DNA from: CAYXDO01 sp964463485
Lineage (GTDB): Bacteria; Myxococcota; Kuafuiibacteriia; Kuafuiibacteriales; Kuafuiibacteriaceae
Direction of reading: 5' to 3'
Length of the DNA: 64,000 bases
Assembly (NCBI GenBank): GCA_964463485.1
Contig: CAYXDO010000051.1
Coordinates: 1-64,000 of the forward strand
Positions 51,467 through 60,663 of this stretch are shown here, piece by piece; position 1 is the stretch's first letter, and every line of letters starts with the position of its first letter. The notes below the pieces were generated by a model. It ran no database searches and had not been told where the DNA came from. It saw only the letters and a program-made list of their open reading frames with translations. The position numbers and the translations under genes are program-made.

Positions 51467-53314
51467 ATGGCGGACGAGTCACTCACAGGGCGGCAGCTGG
51501 CAGGCCGTTTTCAAGTCGAAAAGCTCCTCGGCGAAGGAGCGATGGGCCGAGTTTATCGCGCCCGCCACGTCAACCTCGACAAGATCGTCGCCATCAAGGT
51601 GTTACATCCGGAGATCGGTCGCGACCCGCAGGTGGTGGAACGTTTTCAGCGCGAGGCGCGCGCGGCGAGTCGCCTCGAGCACCCGCACAGTCTGCAGGTC
51701 TTGGACTTCGGCAAGGACGACGAGCACGGGCTGTTCATCTCGATGGAGTTTCTCGACGGGCGCGATGTCGAGACGATGATCAAAGACTCCGGCGCGATCT
51801 CGGCCGAGCGCGCGATTCGCATCATGGCTCAAGTGCTCTCGGCGCTCAGCGCGGCGCACGAGCTGGGCATCGTCCACCGTGACATGAAGCCGGGCAACGT
51901 CATGCTGCTCAAGCGAACGGTCGACGACCGAACGGTCGATGACTTCGTGAAGGTCTGCGACTTCGGGCTCGCCAAGATCGCGAGCGGTGACGACGGAAGT
52001 CAGGCCGAGCTCACGAAGACGGGCACCGTCTTTGGGACGCCTTCGTACATGTCACCGGAGCAAGCGCGCGGCGACCGCACCGACGCGCGCACGGATCTCT
52101 ACGCCTGCGGGGTGATTCTCTTCAAGATGATCACCGGCAAGGTCCCGTTCGTGTCCGAGACGATCGTGGGCACCTTGATGCGTCACATCTCGGACCCCGT
52201 GCCGTCGTTCGAGAGTACCGGCGCCAAGCCGGACTTCGAGCTCGAGGCCGTGGTGCACAAGGCGATGGCGAAGAGTCGAGACGAGCGATACGCGAGCGCG
52301 AAGGAGATGCGAGCGGATCTGCTGGCGGTGGCGGCTCGCAGAGGCTACGTGGTGGAGGGCGCGGAGCCCGCGCGGGCGAGCGCGGAGCTTCTCGCCGTAA
52401 GTGCGCCTGCTTCCGAGCCGGAGGCGGTGGCGGCGACCCTGCGGCCCGCCGAGCGGACGATGAGCTCGCTGCAGTCGGGGATCGCGACGCCGCGTTCGGC
52501 GTTTCCGGTGACGCCCGCGCTCATCGGCCTGTTGGTGATCGGTGCCTTTGCGACCTTCGTGTTCATGCGCCAGGACGCCGCAAAGTTCATGACGGTGATT
52601 CCTGCGGATGCCGGGGTCCTGGTTGCGGTCTCGCCGGTCCCGCCGGTTCCGTCCGTCGAGCCGGTCAAGGTGGATCCGGCGCCTGTCGCGAGCCTGGACG
52701 CCGGTTCATCAGAAGCGCGTACGGATGTCGAGCCGCGTTCAATCGGCGCGCCTAAACCTCGCGCCAAGGATGCCGGGCCCGCGGAGGATGTTGGAGCTCA
52801 AACAATTGCGCCTGCGACTCCGGAAAAAATCCCAGAGTCTCCTCCGAGTCCGGAGCCCAAGCCCGAAGTGCCGGTCGACGTGAAGCCTCCGGAGCCTCCG
52901 GACGCGGGCGTGGTCCTCGTGCGGGAGCGACCGGGTGTGACGCCTCCCTTCGTCAAGCCCGACAAGCCACTGGAGACGAGCTTCGAGCTCGTCCTCGAGC
53001 TGGCCGAGCTCGACGTGACCGGAGGGATCTCCAAGCGACGCGTCGAGACGGCGCTCGAGCGCCCCCTCGAAGAGACGAAGGCGTGCCTCAGAAAGGACGT
53101 CCAAAAGGTCGGTCGCGAATTTTCCGCGAGTATTTCACTCAAGGCGAAGATCGAGGCGTCAGGCCGCCTCACCAACGTGAGCATCGAGTCGAAGCTCCCG
53201 TCCGCCGAGGGTTGCTTGAAGGCCGCGCTGTCGTCCGCTCGGCTCCCGCGGCCGGACACCGGCTCGGTGACCGTCACCGCGCGGCTTCGCTACGGCGCCA
53301 AGGACGAGCGCTAA
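51467..53314 (+). CDS. Membrane Ser/Thr protein kinase with Cys-pair C-terminal domain
   Basis: A 615-aa kinase. Kinase domain: GRFQVEKLLGEGAMGRVYRARH, AIKVLHPE, GIVHRDMKPGNVML, KVCDFGLAKI and SYMSPEQARG. A transmembrane helix lies near residue 355 (ALIGLLVIGAFATFVFM). The extracytoplasmic part is Pro/Glu/Val-rich and ends in the same type of domain as the first kinase of this operon (ELDVTGGISKRRVETALERPLEETKACLRKDV..FSASISLKAKIEASGRL..GCLKAALSSARLPRPDTG). The two are paralogues. It starts two bases after the porin-like gene, so it is in the same operon. Confidence 0.9.
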   Translation: MADESLTGRQLAGRFQVEKLLGEGAMGRVYRARHVNLDKIVAIKVLHPEIGRDPQVVERFQREARAASRLEHPHSLQVLDFGKDDEHGLFISMEFLDGRDVETMIKDSGAISAERAIRIMAQVLSALSAAHELGIVHRDMKPGNVMLLKRTVDDRTVDDFVKVCDFGLAKIASGDDGSQAELTKTGTVFGTPSYMSPEQARGDRTDARTDLYACGVILFKMITGKVPFVSETIVGTLMRHISDPVPSFESTGAKPDFELEAVVHKAMAKSRDERYASAKEMRADLLAVAARRGYVVEGAEPARASAELLAVSAPASEPEAVAATLRPAERTMSSLQSGIATPRSAFPVTPALIGLLVIGAFATFVFMRQDAAKFMTVIPADAGVLVAVSPVPPVPSVEPVKVDPAPVASLDAGSSEARTDVEPRSIGAPKPRAKDAGPAEDVGAQTIAPATPEKIPESPPSPEPKPEVPVDVKPPEPPDAGVVLVRERPGVTPPFVKPDKPLETSFELVLELAELDVTGGISKRRVETALERPLEETKACLRKDVQKVGREFSASISLKAKIEASGRLTNVSIESKLPSAEGCLKAALSSARLPRPDTGSVTVTARLRYGAKDER

Positions 53315-53365
53315 CTCGCGGATCGCACTTTTGCCTCGGCCCGTTTCAAGGTATGGGACCCCATC

Positions 53366-54010
53366 ATGGCCAGCGGCGTCGCCCTTCGCGCCTACACCTT
53401 CATCGATAGCCTGCAGCCGCAGTTGACGGCGCACATGTGCACGACGTGCCGCGGCTTTTTTCCGACCCCGGGAGTCGCGTCCCTCTTCGTCGAGATCGCG
53501 CCGGGTATGCAGATCCACCAGCTCATCGACCGCGCGCTCAAGGCCACCGACGTCACGCCGGCGACGCTCGTCGTCGAGCGTGCGTATGGAATGCTCGAGA
53601 TCCACCACAACGACAAAGGGCAGGTCCGCGCGGCCGGCCAAGCGATCCTCGATCAGCTCGGCGTGCGCGAAGAGGAGCGACTCAAGCCCCGCGTCGTCTC
53701 CAACACGATCATCCGCGCCATCGAGCCGTATCACGCGATGATCCTCGACAAGATTCGCTTTGGCTCGATGATCATTCCGGGCGAGTCTTTGTTCGTGATG
53801 GAGTGCGTGCCCGCGGCTTACATGGCTTTTGCGGCGAACGAGGCCGAGAAGGCCGCGAATGTCACGCTCGTCGACATCACGCCTTTTGGGGCGTTTGGTC
53901 GTCTGTATCTGTCCGGGCCGGAGTCCGAGATCGACTCGGCGGCAGAGGCCGCGAACAAAGCGATCGAGTCGATTGGCGGCGCCGAGTGGAGCGGCCGGGG
54001 CGAAGGCTGA
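53366..54010 (+). CDS. Tandem BMC-domain protein (microcompartment shell-like)
   Basis: A 214-aa protein in two related halves. The first has ASLFVEIAPGMQIHQLIDRALKATDVTPATLVVERAYGMLEIHHNDKGQVRAAGQAILDQLG; the second has LFVMECVPAAYMAFAANEAEKAANVTLVDITPFGAFGRLYLSGPESEIDSAAEAANKAIESIGG. Both fit the BMC-domain consensus (GxxxxxxaAdamxKaAnVxLv...GxGr...xGdxxxvxxAxxa...). Tandem BMC domains make trimeric shell proteins (BMC-T). No other shell or encapsulated enzyme gene is nearby, so it is an orphan of unknown role. ATG at 53366; another ATG at 53353 is out of frame. Confidence 0.75.
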   Translation: MASGVALRAYTFIDSLQPQLTAHMCTTCRGFFPTPGVASLFVEIAPGMQIHQLIDRALKATDVTPATLVVERAYGMLEIHHNDKGQVRAAGQAILDQLGVREEERLKPRVVSNTIIRAIEPYHAMILDKIRFGSMIIPGESLFVMECVPAAYMAFAANEAEKAANVTLVDITPFGAFGRLYLSGPESEIDSAAEAANKAIESIGGAEWSGRGEG

Positions 54011-54017
54011 GTTGGCA

Positions 54018-55088
54018 GTGGACTTGCTCGACCGGGCCGAGCCTGTCCGAGAGGGCGCGAGTCTCGACGTCGAGGAGCTCTCATCCTATTTGAAGTCGAA
54101 GGGTCTGAAGGGACCGTTCGAGGTCCAACAATTCACCCGGGGTTATTCGAACGTCACCTATCTGGTGCGCTCGGCCGACCAGGAGCTCGTGCTCCGGAGG
54201 CCTCCGCCGGGCGTGAAGATCGAGACCGCCCACGACATGGGTCGTGAGTTCGGGATACTCTCGAAGTTACATCCATCGTGGCCGAAGGTGCCGAAGCCGA
54301 TTTTGCTCGAAACGGATCCGAGCGTGCTCGGATCTCCATTCTATCTGATGGAGCGGGTTCGCGGCGTGATTCTCCGGGCGCGCCTACCCAAGGGTCTGGA
54401 GCTGACGCCTCGATTGATTCGTGGGATTTCGGAGAATAGCATCGACACCCTTGCCGAGATCCACGGGCTCGACGTTGGAGGGGTTGGACTCGGTGAGCTC
54501 GGCAAGCCCGCGGGTTATGTGGAGCGCCAGGTTCGGGGGTGGACTCAGCGGTACGAGAGAGCGAAGACCGAGGAGTTGGTCGACGCCGAATTCGTCGCGC
54601 GTTGGTTGAGCGAGGAGCGTCCGCCCGAGTCTGGCGCGTGCCTCGTTCACAACGATTTCAAGTACGACAACTTGGTCCTCGATCCCCAGGATCTCACGAG
54701 GGTCGTCGCGGTCTTGGACTGGGAGATGGCGACGCTCGGCGACCCGCTTTTGGATCTAGGTTGTGCCCTCGCGTACTGGACTCAGGCCGACGATCCGAGG
54801 GAGCTCGTCGAGCGATCGTTCGGGCCGACTCACTTCGCCGGCAACCTGACGCGATCGGACGTGGTCGAGCGCTACGGGGCCAAGACGGGGCGGGATGTCT
54901 CGCGGGTCGCGTATCACTACGTGTTCGGCGTATTCAAGCTCGCCGTCGTGGGTCAGCAACTCTACCAACGATTTGTTCGGGGACTCACGACCGAGGCGAG
55001 GTACGCCGGTCTCGGGGAGGCCGTGCGGGCGTTCATGCGCATCGGACGCCATGTCATCGGGACGGGCCGAATCGATCGTCTCGAGTAG
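54018..55088 (+). CDS. APH-fold phosphotransferase (ACAD10/11 N-terminal domain-like)
   Basis: About 356 aa from GTG at 54018; TTG at 54012 is an alternative and no ATG is near. The start just follows the BMC gene stop. Kinase-like motifs: VTYLVRSADQELVLRRPPPG, PFYLMERVRG, CLVHNDFKYDNLVLD (catalytic HNDfk.dN) and AVLDWEMATLGDPLLDLG (DWE, the metal-binding). These match aminoglycoside phosphotransferase-fold proteins related to the kinase domain of ACAD10/11, which phosphorylates hydroxyacyl substrates. Resistance function is not implied. Confidence 0.88.
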   Translation: MDLLDRAEPVREGASLDVEELSSYLKSKGLKGPFEVQQFTRGYSNVTYLVRSADQELVLRRPPPGVKIETAHDMGREFGILSKLHPSWPKVPKPILLETDPSVLGSPFYLMERVRGVILRARLPKGLELTPRLIRGISENSIDTLAEIHGLDVGGVGLGELGKPAGYVERQVRGWTQRYERAKTEELVDAEFVARWLSEERPPESGACLVHNDFKYDNLVLDPQDLTRVVAVLDWEMATLGDPLLDLGCALAYWTQADDPRELVERSFGPTHFAGNLTRSDVVERYGAKTGRDVSRVAYHYVFGVFKLAVVGQQLYQRFVRGLTTEARYAGLGEAVRAFMRIGRHVIGTGRIDRLE

Positions 55089-55106
55089 GCGCGGCTTCAC
55101 GCCGCT

Positions 55107-56087
55107 CTACACCCGTCCTCGCACCACGATCGGACGTTTGGACACGAAGTCATATTGCTTGGCTCCGGCGGAGCGGATCGCGGCGTCGACCTCTTCCCAA
55201 CTCATCGGAGAGTCGTACGTTGGGGAGAGCATGTCGAAGGTATCCAGGATCGCCTCCCGATACCTTCTCTCGCGGGAGAGATCGGTACGGTCGACGTAGT
55301 TGGCGACCGGGATCGCGAACTCGGCGACCTTGCCCAGGATGGGAATTCGAAAGGCCGCGTCGGTCACGGGAAACACGAGCGGCATCGAGGCCTCGATCCC
55401 CTTGAGGAGGAGCGACTTCGGGATGCGTTTCGTCAGCGGGCGCACCAGATATTTGGCGTGCAGCTTGGTCCAGGGGCGCCGAGCGTAGATGGTGAAGACG
55501 AAGCGCCCGCCGGGATGGACGGTGCCGATCACCGAGCGGATCGCGCTCTTTGGGTTGGGCGTGTGTTGCACGACGCCGATGCAGTAGGTGTCGTCGAAGG
55601 TGCTCGGGCGGAAGGGCGGGTCGAGCAAAGACGCCTGAACGACGTCCGCGTTCGGAAAGCGCTCGAGCGTCTTCTTCGCCGCTTCGACGGCCGCGGACAT
55701 GTCCAAGGCGACGACGTGAGCGCCCAGGTCGGCGGCGATCTCCGCGAAGCGACCGGCCCCGCACCCGGCGTCCAAGACGCGATGACCGGCGAGGTCCATT
55801 CGAGACCACCCCGTCTCGTCGAGGAATCGGCGGCGCGAGTCCTGAGTATGCGAGGAAGAGTCGACCTGGACCTCACGAAACCGATTCCATTGGAGCCCAA
55901 AGGAGTCCGCGTACCCGGACGGGCTCACGAAGCGAGGGATCCCGCGGACGATGGGGTAGCTGTGTCCGGTAGCCTCGGAGACGAGGGCGCCGGACTCGAT
56001 CGAGTCACCGATCTTTCGGGTGCGCTCCAGCCTCAGCGCCGAGTACGTCTTGGGTTCGACCAGGAGCTCGAGGAGTGATTCGCGCAT
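55107..56087 (-). CDS. SAM-dependent methyltransferase with Trm112-like N-terminus
   Basis: A 326-aa protein. Residues 1-55 look like a Trm112p-type domain (LLELLVEPKTYSALRLE...GALVSEATGHSYPIVRGIPRFV) but lack the cysteines of the zinc-binding form. From about residue 95 it is a class I methyltransferase: HRVLDAGCGAGRFAEIAADLGAHVVALDMS, CIGVVQHTPNP and VHPGGRFVFTIY. The C-terminal 90 residues contain several hydrophobic stretches (ASMPLVFPVTDAAF, GKVAEFAIPVANYV). Substrate unknown; many such proteins methylate lipids or quinone-like compounds. Confidence 0.85.
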   Translation of the reverse strand: MRESLLELLVEPKTYSALRLERTRKIGDSIESGALVSEATGHSYPIVRGIPRFVSPSGYADSFGLQWNRFREVQVDSSSHTQDSRRRFLDETGWSRMDLAGHRVLDAGCGAGRFAEIAADLGAHVVALDMSAAVEAAKKTLERFPNADVVQASLLDPPFRPSTFDDTYCIGVVQHTPNPKSAIRSVIGTVHPGGRFVFTIYARRPWTKLHAKYLVRPLTKRIPKSLLLKGIEASMPLVFPVTDAAFRIPILGKVAEFAIPVANYVDRTDLSRERRYREAILDTFDMLSPTYDSPMSWEEVDAAIRSAGAKQYDFVSKRPIVVRGRV

Positions 56088-56186
56088 GCATGAAGGTCCG
56101 GTCGAGGCGAGGGCCGAGGGCGAGCGGTCGAGGTGAGCGGTCGAGGTGGGTCGCCGTGACTCGACGGCGACCCGCTCCTCGGCAAC

Positions 56187-57917
56187 TCAGTGAACTTGTC
56201 GGCCGCGAACGAAACCTTCGCGCTCGAGGATCCCGAGCACTTGCTCGGCGGCCTCTTCCGCGCTCGTCTCGGTCGTGTCGATCACCAGCTCGGCGTCGGT
56301 CGGGGTCTCGTAGGGGTCAGAGATCCCGGTGAACTCCTTGAGAATCCCGGCGCGAGCCTTCGCGTACAGACCCTTGCGGTCGCGCTTCTCACAGACCTCG
56401 AGCGGCGTCGCGACGTGTACGAGGATGAAGCCACCGTTTGGCTGAATCATGCCTCGCACTTCCTTGCGGATCGAGTCATACGGCGCGATGGGGCAGCAGA
56501 TCGCCATCCCACCGGCCTTGGTGACTTCGCCGGCGACCCACCCGATGCGCCGGATGTTGATGTCGCGGTGTTCCTTCGAGAAGCCGAGCTCGGAGGAGAG
56601 GTGCTTACGCACGAGATCTCCGTCGAGGAAGGTGACGTCCCGACCGCCGATTTCGAGGAGCTTCACCAGCAACACGTTCGCGATCGTGGACTTTCCAGAC
56701 CCTGAAAGGCCGGTGAAGAAGACGCTGAAACCTTGTTTGTTTCGCGGCGGGTGGCTCTTGCGGAGCTCGTCGGCGACCTTCGGGAACGTGAACCACTCCG
56801 GAATGTCGCGGCCCGTCTGGAGCAACTCACGCAGCTGAGTTCCCGAGATGTCGAGAGTCTTGGTCCCGGCCGGAATCTCGTCGACCGGAGCGTACTCCTT
56901 TTGGTCGACCATCCACACCATGGCCTTGAAATCGACCATCTCGACGCCGAGCTCGGCGACGTGTTTCTTCATCAGCTCCTGGGCGTCGTAGGGGCCGTAG
57001 AACGGCTTGCCGGTCGAGTCCTTGCCGGGGCCGGCGTGGTCCCGACCCACGATGAAGTGGGTGCAGCCATGATTCTTGCGGATGATCGCGTGCCACACCG
57101 CCTCGCGGGGACCGCCCATGCGCATGGCGAGGTTGAGGAGTGACATCTTCACGCCATCCTTCGGATACGAGTCGAGGATCGCTTCGTAGCATCTCACCCG
57201 GGTGTAGTGGTCGACGTCGCCGGGCTTGGTGAGTCCGACGACCGGGTGGATGAGGAGGTTCGCACCCACTTCTTTGCAGGCTCGCACCGTCAGCTCTTGG
57301 TGTGCGCGATGCATCGGGTTCCGGGTCTGGAAGGCGACGATCTTCGTCCAACCCAGGCGCTCGAACTCCGCTCGCGTCTGTCGAGGGGTGAGCCGGGAGT
57401 GGCGGAAGTCATAGTGATGCGGGAGCGAGAGTCCCTCGACTTTGCCGCCCACGTAGGTGGCGTGGGACCTTTGTAGCACGTGGGCGACGCCGGGGTGCTC
57501 GAGGTTGGTGCTGCCGAAGACGCGCAGGGCCTCGGCTTCCCGGTCCGGACGCCACAGGTCCTCGACGCTCATCGCGGCGAGCATGACGCCTTCAGGGTCG
57601 CGTAACGCGATCATGGCACCAGGCTTGAGGTTCTTGGCGAAGTCATCCGACACGTCGAGGGTGATCGGCATCGGCCAGAGGGTACCGTCCGAGAGGCGCA
57701 TCGACTCGCAGACCGATTCGTAGTCCTTTCGCCCGAGGAAGCCCTTGAGCGGCGAGAACGAGCCGTTCATGAGCAGCTCGAGATCGCACACCTGCCGAGG
57801 CGTCAAATTCCAAGACGGCCAGTCCTTCGACTGAGTCTTCAAGTCTTCGGCGCGTTCTGGGGTGGCGATGAGGTCGACGAGCTTGCCCCCATGCGGGGCG
57901 ATGAGGCCTTGAGTCAC
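56187..57917 (-). CDS. Fused sulfate adenylyltransferase and adenylylsulfate kinase
   Basis: A 576-aa two-enzyme fusion. N-terminal sulfate adenylyltransferase: VAFQTRNPMHRAHQELTVRACKEVG, GRDHAGPGKDSTGKPFYGPYDAQ and LRELLQTGRDIPEWFTFP. C-terminal APS kinase: FFTGLSGSGKSTIANVLLVKLLEI (Walker A), FLDGDLVRKHLSSELGFSKEHRDIN and PYETPTDAELVIDT. Together they make PAPS from sulfate and ATP. GTG start at 57917 with AGGAGA eight to nine bases upstream and a promoter-like pair further up. The tandem sulfotransferase encoded 4 kb away would use the product. Confidence 0.95.
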   Translation of the reverse strand: MTQGLIAPHGGKLVDLIATPERAEDLKTQSKDWPSWNLTPRQVCDLELLMNGSFSPLKGFLGRKDYESVCESMRLSDGTLWPMPITLDVSDDFAKNLKPGAMIALRDPEGVMLAAMSVEDLWRPDREAEALRVFGSTNLEHPGVAHVLQRSHATYVGGKVEGLSLPHHYDFRHSRLTPRQTRAEFERLGWTKIVAFQTRNPMHRAHQELTVRACKEVGANLLIHPVVGLTKPGDVDHYTRVRCYEAILDSYPKDGVKMSLLNLAMRMGGPREAVWHAIIRKNHGCTHFIVGRDHAGPGKDSTGKPFYGPYDAQELMKKHVAELGVEMVDFKAMVWMVDQKEYAPVDEIPAGTKTLDISGTQLRELLQTGRDIPEWFTFPKVADELRKSHPPRNKQGFSVFFTGLSGSGKSTIANVLLVKLLEIGGRDVTFLDGDLVRKHLSSELGFSKEHRDINIRRIGWVAGEVTKAGGMAICCPIAPYDSIRKEVRGMIQPNGGFILVHVATPLEVCEKRDRKGLYAKARAGILKEFTGISDPYETPTDAELVIDTTETSAEEAAEQVLGILEREGFVRGRQVH

Positions 57918-57958
57918 GTTTGGCTTCTCCTTGAGTTGCGGGTCGGGTGCGAGCGCGT

Positions 57959-57986
57959 CCTATACCGCCCCGCCGAGCGGATGCAA
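57959..57986 (-). promoter_or_regulatory. Candidate promoter of the sat-cysC gene
   Basis: On the minus strand TTGCAT (57986-57981), a 16-base spacer and TATAGG (57964-57959), about 42 bases before the GTG start. It lies in the divergent intergenic region shared with the lysC-lysA gene. Assigned by inspection. Confidence 0.4.
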
Positions 57987-58089
57987 GGTCATTTCGCGAA
58001 GTCGCGCGTACCGGATCGGACCGAATCGGACCGGTCGAACGATCGCCCGAAGACATCACGGCGGATTCCGTGCAGGCTCCGCGGCCCGA

Positions 58090-60663
58090 ATGCACCCCGG
58101 ATCTCGGTTCGTCGTCCTCAAGTTCGGAGGCACCAGCGTCTCCACGGCGCCGAACTGGGCGAACATCGCGGGCGTCGTTCGCGCCCGCATCGCAGAAGGG
58201 CTCCGGCCGGTGATCGTCCACTCCGCGCTCTCCAAAGTGACGGACTCGCTCGAACGCTTGCTGGTCGCTGCGCTCGAGGGCCGTCAGGGTCCGGTGATCG
58301 AAGAGCTCGAAGCGCGCCATCGAAGCTTGGCGAAGGATCTCGGCATCGAGTTCCCCGCCGGAGCGCGCCAGCTCCTCGAAGAGCTTCGCCAACTCGCTGC
58401 AGGCATCGCGCTCGTCCGAGAGGTCAGCGATCGCGTCCGCGCCCGCGTCCTCGCGTCCGGGGAGCTCCTCGCCACCTCGCTCGGCGCGGAATATCTGCAA
58501 CGAGCCGGTATCTCCACTCGGCTCGTCGACGCCCGAACCGTGCTGAAGTCCAAGCCGCAGAAGGGAGCGAGCGAGCAGGCGAAGGTCCTGTCAGCCACGT
58601 GTCCCTTCGATCCGGACCCGGCTCTCATCGAGCGCTTCAGGTCGATGGACGCAGTAGTCCTGACCCAAGGCTTCATCGCCAGCGATCCCCACGGGAACAC
58701 CGTGCTCCTTGGGCGGGGCGGGTCCGACACGTCGGGCGCTTACTTCGCAGCCAAGCTGTCCGCGGCGCGCCTCGAGATCTGGACCGACGTGCCTGGCATG
58801 TTCACGGCCAACCCCAAAGACGTGCCGAGCGCGCGACTCCTCAAGGCGCTGCACTACGACGAGGCGCAAGAGATCGCGAGCAACGGCGCCAAGGTCCTCC
58901 ACCCGAGGTGTATCCTCCCGGTGCGACAACACGACATCCCGCTCTACGTCTTCGCCACGCAGTCGCCCGACCTCGAAGGCACCGTGATCACTTCGCGCCC
59001 CGAAGACGGGAGCGCGCGCGTGAAAGCCATCGCGCTCAAGAAGGGGATCACGCTCGTCTCGATGGACAGCCCCGGCATGTGGCACCAGGTGGGGTTCCTG
59101 TCCGACGCCTTCCAGGTGTTCAAGCAGCACGGGCTCTCCGTGGACCTCGTGTCCACTTCGGAGACGTGCGTCACCGTCTCGCTCGACCCACAAGCGAACT
59201 CGCTCGATCCGCAGGTGCTCGAGGGCCTCGTGCGCGACCTCGAGAGCCTGTGCCGGGTGGAGCTGATCGGGCCCTGCGCTTCGATCAGCTTGGTGGGCCG
59301 AAACATCCGCGCGATCCTACACGAGCTCGGGGAGTCCTTCTCGCTCTTCGAGGAGCAGCGCATCTACTTGCTGAGCCAAGCGGCCAACGACCTGAATCTG
59401 ACGATCGTGATCGACGAGTCCCAGGGCGATCGACTCTCCGCGAAGCTGCACGATCTGCTCATTCGGTCGGTGGGCAACGATCGAGTCATGGGCCCCACCT
59501 GGGAGCAGCTCCACGCGACACCGAGCTCGCGGCACGCCGCGCCGCCGTGGTGGCATCAGAGGCGTGAGGCCCTGCTGGAGCTCTTGGATCGGAGGAGCTC
59601 CGCTTATGTCTACGACCGAGCTTCGATCGACGCGAATCTGTTGGCGCTCAGGGCGATGACATCGATTTCGCGCGTGCTCTATTCGATGAAGGCGAATCCG
59701 CATCCGGACGTGCTGCGGCGAGTCGAGGCCCTCGGCTTTTCGTTCGAGTGCGTCTCGATCGGGGAGGTCGATCGGCTCGCGGAGACTTTCTCCGACTTCG
59801 ACTGGGATCGCGTCTTGTTCACGCCCAACTTTGCGCCGCGCGAAGAGTACGCGACGGCGCTGGCTCGCGGGCTGCGCGTCACTCTCGACAACGCCTTCGT
59901 CGTGGACGCGTGGCCCGAGCTGTTCGCGGGCCGCGACGTCTTCGTTCGCGTCGACACCGGACGGGGGCACGGCCATCACCGTCACGTTCGGACGGCCGGG
60001 GCCCACTCGAAGTTCGGGGTCCCTACCGCGGACGTGAAGGATCTCGCGGCGTCCCTAGCGTCCGTAGGCGCTCGCGTCGTCGGGCTCCACGCCCACACGG
60101 GCAGCGGCAACTTCGATCGCACGAGCTGGGTCGACACGGCTCGTGTCTTGAGCGAGCTCGCCGAAGGGCTGCCGGAGGTCCGAGTGCTCGATCTGGGAGG
60201 CGGCCTCGGCGTCCCCGAGCGTTCCGATCAGAACGTGCTCGATCTCGCCGGGCTCGACCGGGCGCTAGGCGAGGTGTCCCATCGTCGGCTCGAGGTGTGG
60301 CTCGAACCCGGTCGCTACGTGATCGCCAACGCGGGCGTGCTGGTCGCCAAGGTCACGCAGCTCAAGGGCAAGGGCTCGGTTGGCTTTTTGGGGCTGGCGA
60401 CCGGGATGAACTCGCTCATTCGCCCTGCGCTGTACGGCGCGTATCACGAGATCGTGAATCTCACGCGGCTCGACGAGGCACCGGCTCGACTCTACGAGGT
60501 CGTCGGCCCGATTTGCGAGAGCGGTGACGTGCTCGGCCACGGTCGTTTCCTGCCGGAGGCTCGAGTCGGCGATGTCATGCTGATCGCCAACGCGGGCGCC
60601 TATGGCCACGCGATGAGCTCGTCGTACAACCTCCGCTCGCCTGCGGAGGAGCTGGTCATTTGA
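58090..60663 (+). CDS. Fused aspartate kinase and diaminopimelate decarboxylase
   Basis: An 857-aa fusion starting MHPGSRFVVLKFGGTSVS. Residues 1 to about 460 are aspartate kinase: KFGGTSV, LASGELLATSL, LGRGGSDTSGAYFA and two ACT-type regulatory regions. From about residue 495 the PLP-dependent decarboxylase follows: RVLYSMKANPHPDVLRRVEALGF (Lys that binds PLP), AHTGSG, DLGGGLGVPE, EPGRYVIANAG and GPICESGDVL. It catalyses the first and last steps of lysine synthesis on one chain; fused LysA-LysC is known from Xanthomonadaceae. Its stop overlaps the convergent TonB-C gene by 8 bases. Confidence 0.93.
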   Translation: MHPGSRFVVLKFGGTSVSTAPNWANIAGVVRARIAEGLRPVIVHSALSKVTDSLERLLVAALEGRQGPVIEELEARHRSLAKDLGIEFPAGARQLLEELRQLAAGIALVREVSDRVRARVLASGELLATSLGAEYLQRAGISTRLVDARTVLKSKPQKGASEQAKVLSATCPFDPDPALIERFRSMDAVVLTQGFIASDPHGNTVLLGRGGSDTSGAYFAAKLSAARLEIWTDVPGMFTANPKDVPSARLLKALHYDEAQEIASNGAKVLHPRCILPVRQHDIPLYVFATQSPDLEGTVITSRPEDGSARVKAIALKKGITLVSMDSPGMWHQVGFLSDAFQVFKQHGLSVDLVSTSETCVTVSLDPQANSLDPQVLEGLVRDLESLCRVELIGPCASISLVGRNIRAILHELGESFSLFEEQRIYLLSQAANDLNLTIVIDESQGDRLSAKLHDLLIRSVGNDRVMGPTWEQLHATPSSRHAAPPWWHQRREALLELLDRRSSAYVYDRASIDANLLALRAMTSISRVLYSMKANPHPDVLRRVEALGFSFECVSIGEVDRLAETFSDFDWDRVLFTPNFAPREEYATALARGLRVTLDNAFVVDAWPELFAGRDVFVRVDTGRGHGHHRHVRTAGAHSKFGVPTADVKDLAASLASVGARVVGLHAHTGSGNFDRTSWVDTARVLSELAEGLPEVRVLDLGGGLGVPERSDQNVLDLAGLDRALGEVSHRRLEVWLEPGRYVIANAGVLVAKVTQLKGKGSVGFLGLATGMNSLIRPALYGAYHEIVNLTRLDEAPARLYEVVGPICESGDVLGHGRFLPEARVGDVMLIANAGAYGHAMSSSYNLRSPAEELVI

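Noticed and set aside
54018..55088. Antibiotic resistance gene
   Set aside because: The APH fold is shared by many kinases; sequence features fit the ACAD10/11-like group, so resistance is not supported.
57891..59567. 558-codon plus-strand open frame
   Set aside because: Out of frame with the fused LysC-LysA gene, which has clear motifs; the frame is an Arg-rich shadow.
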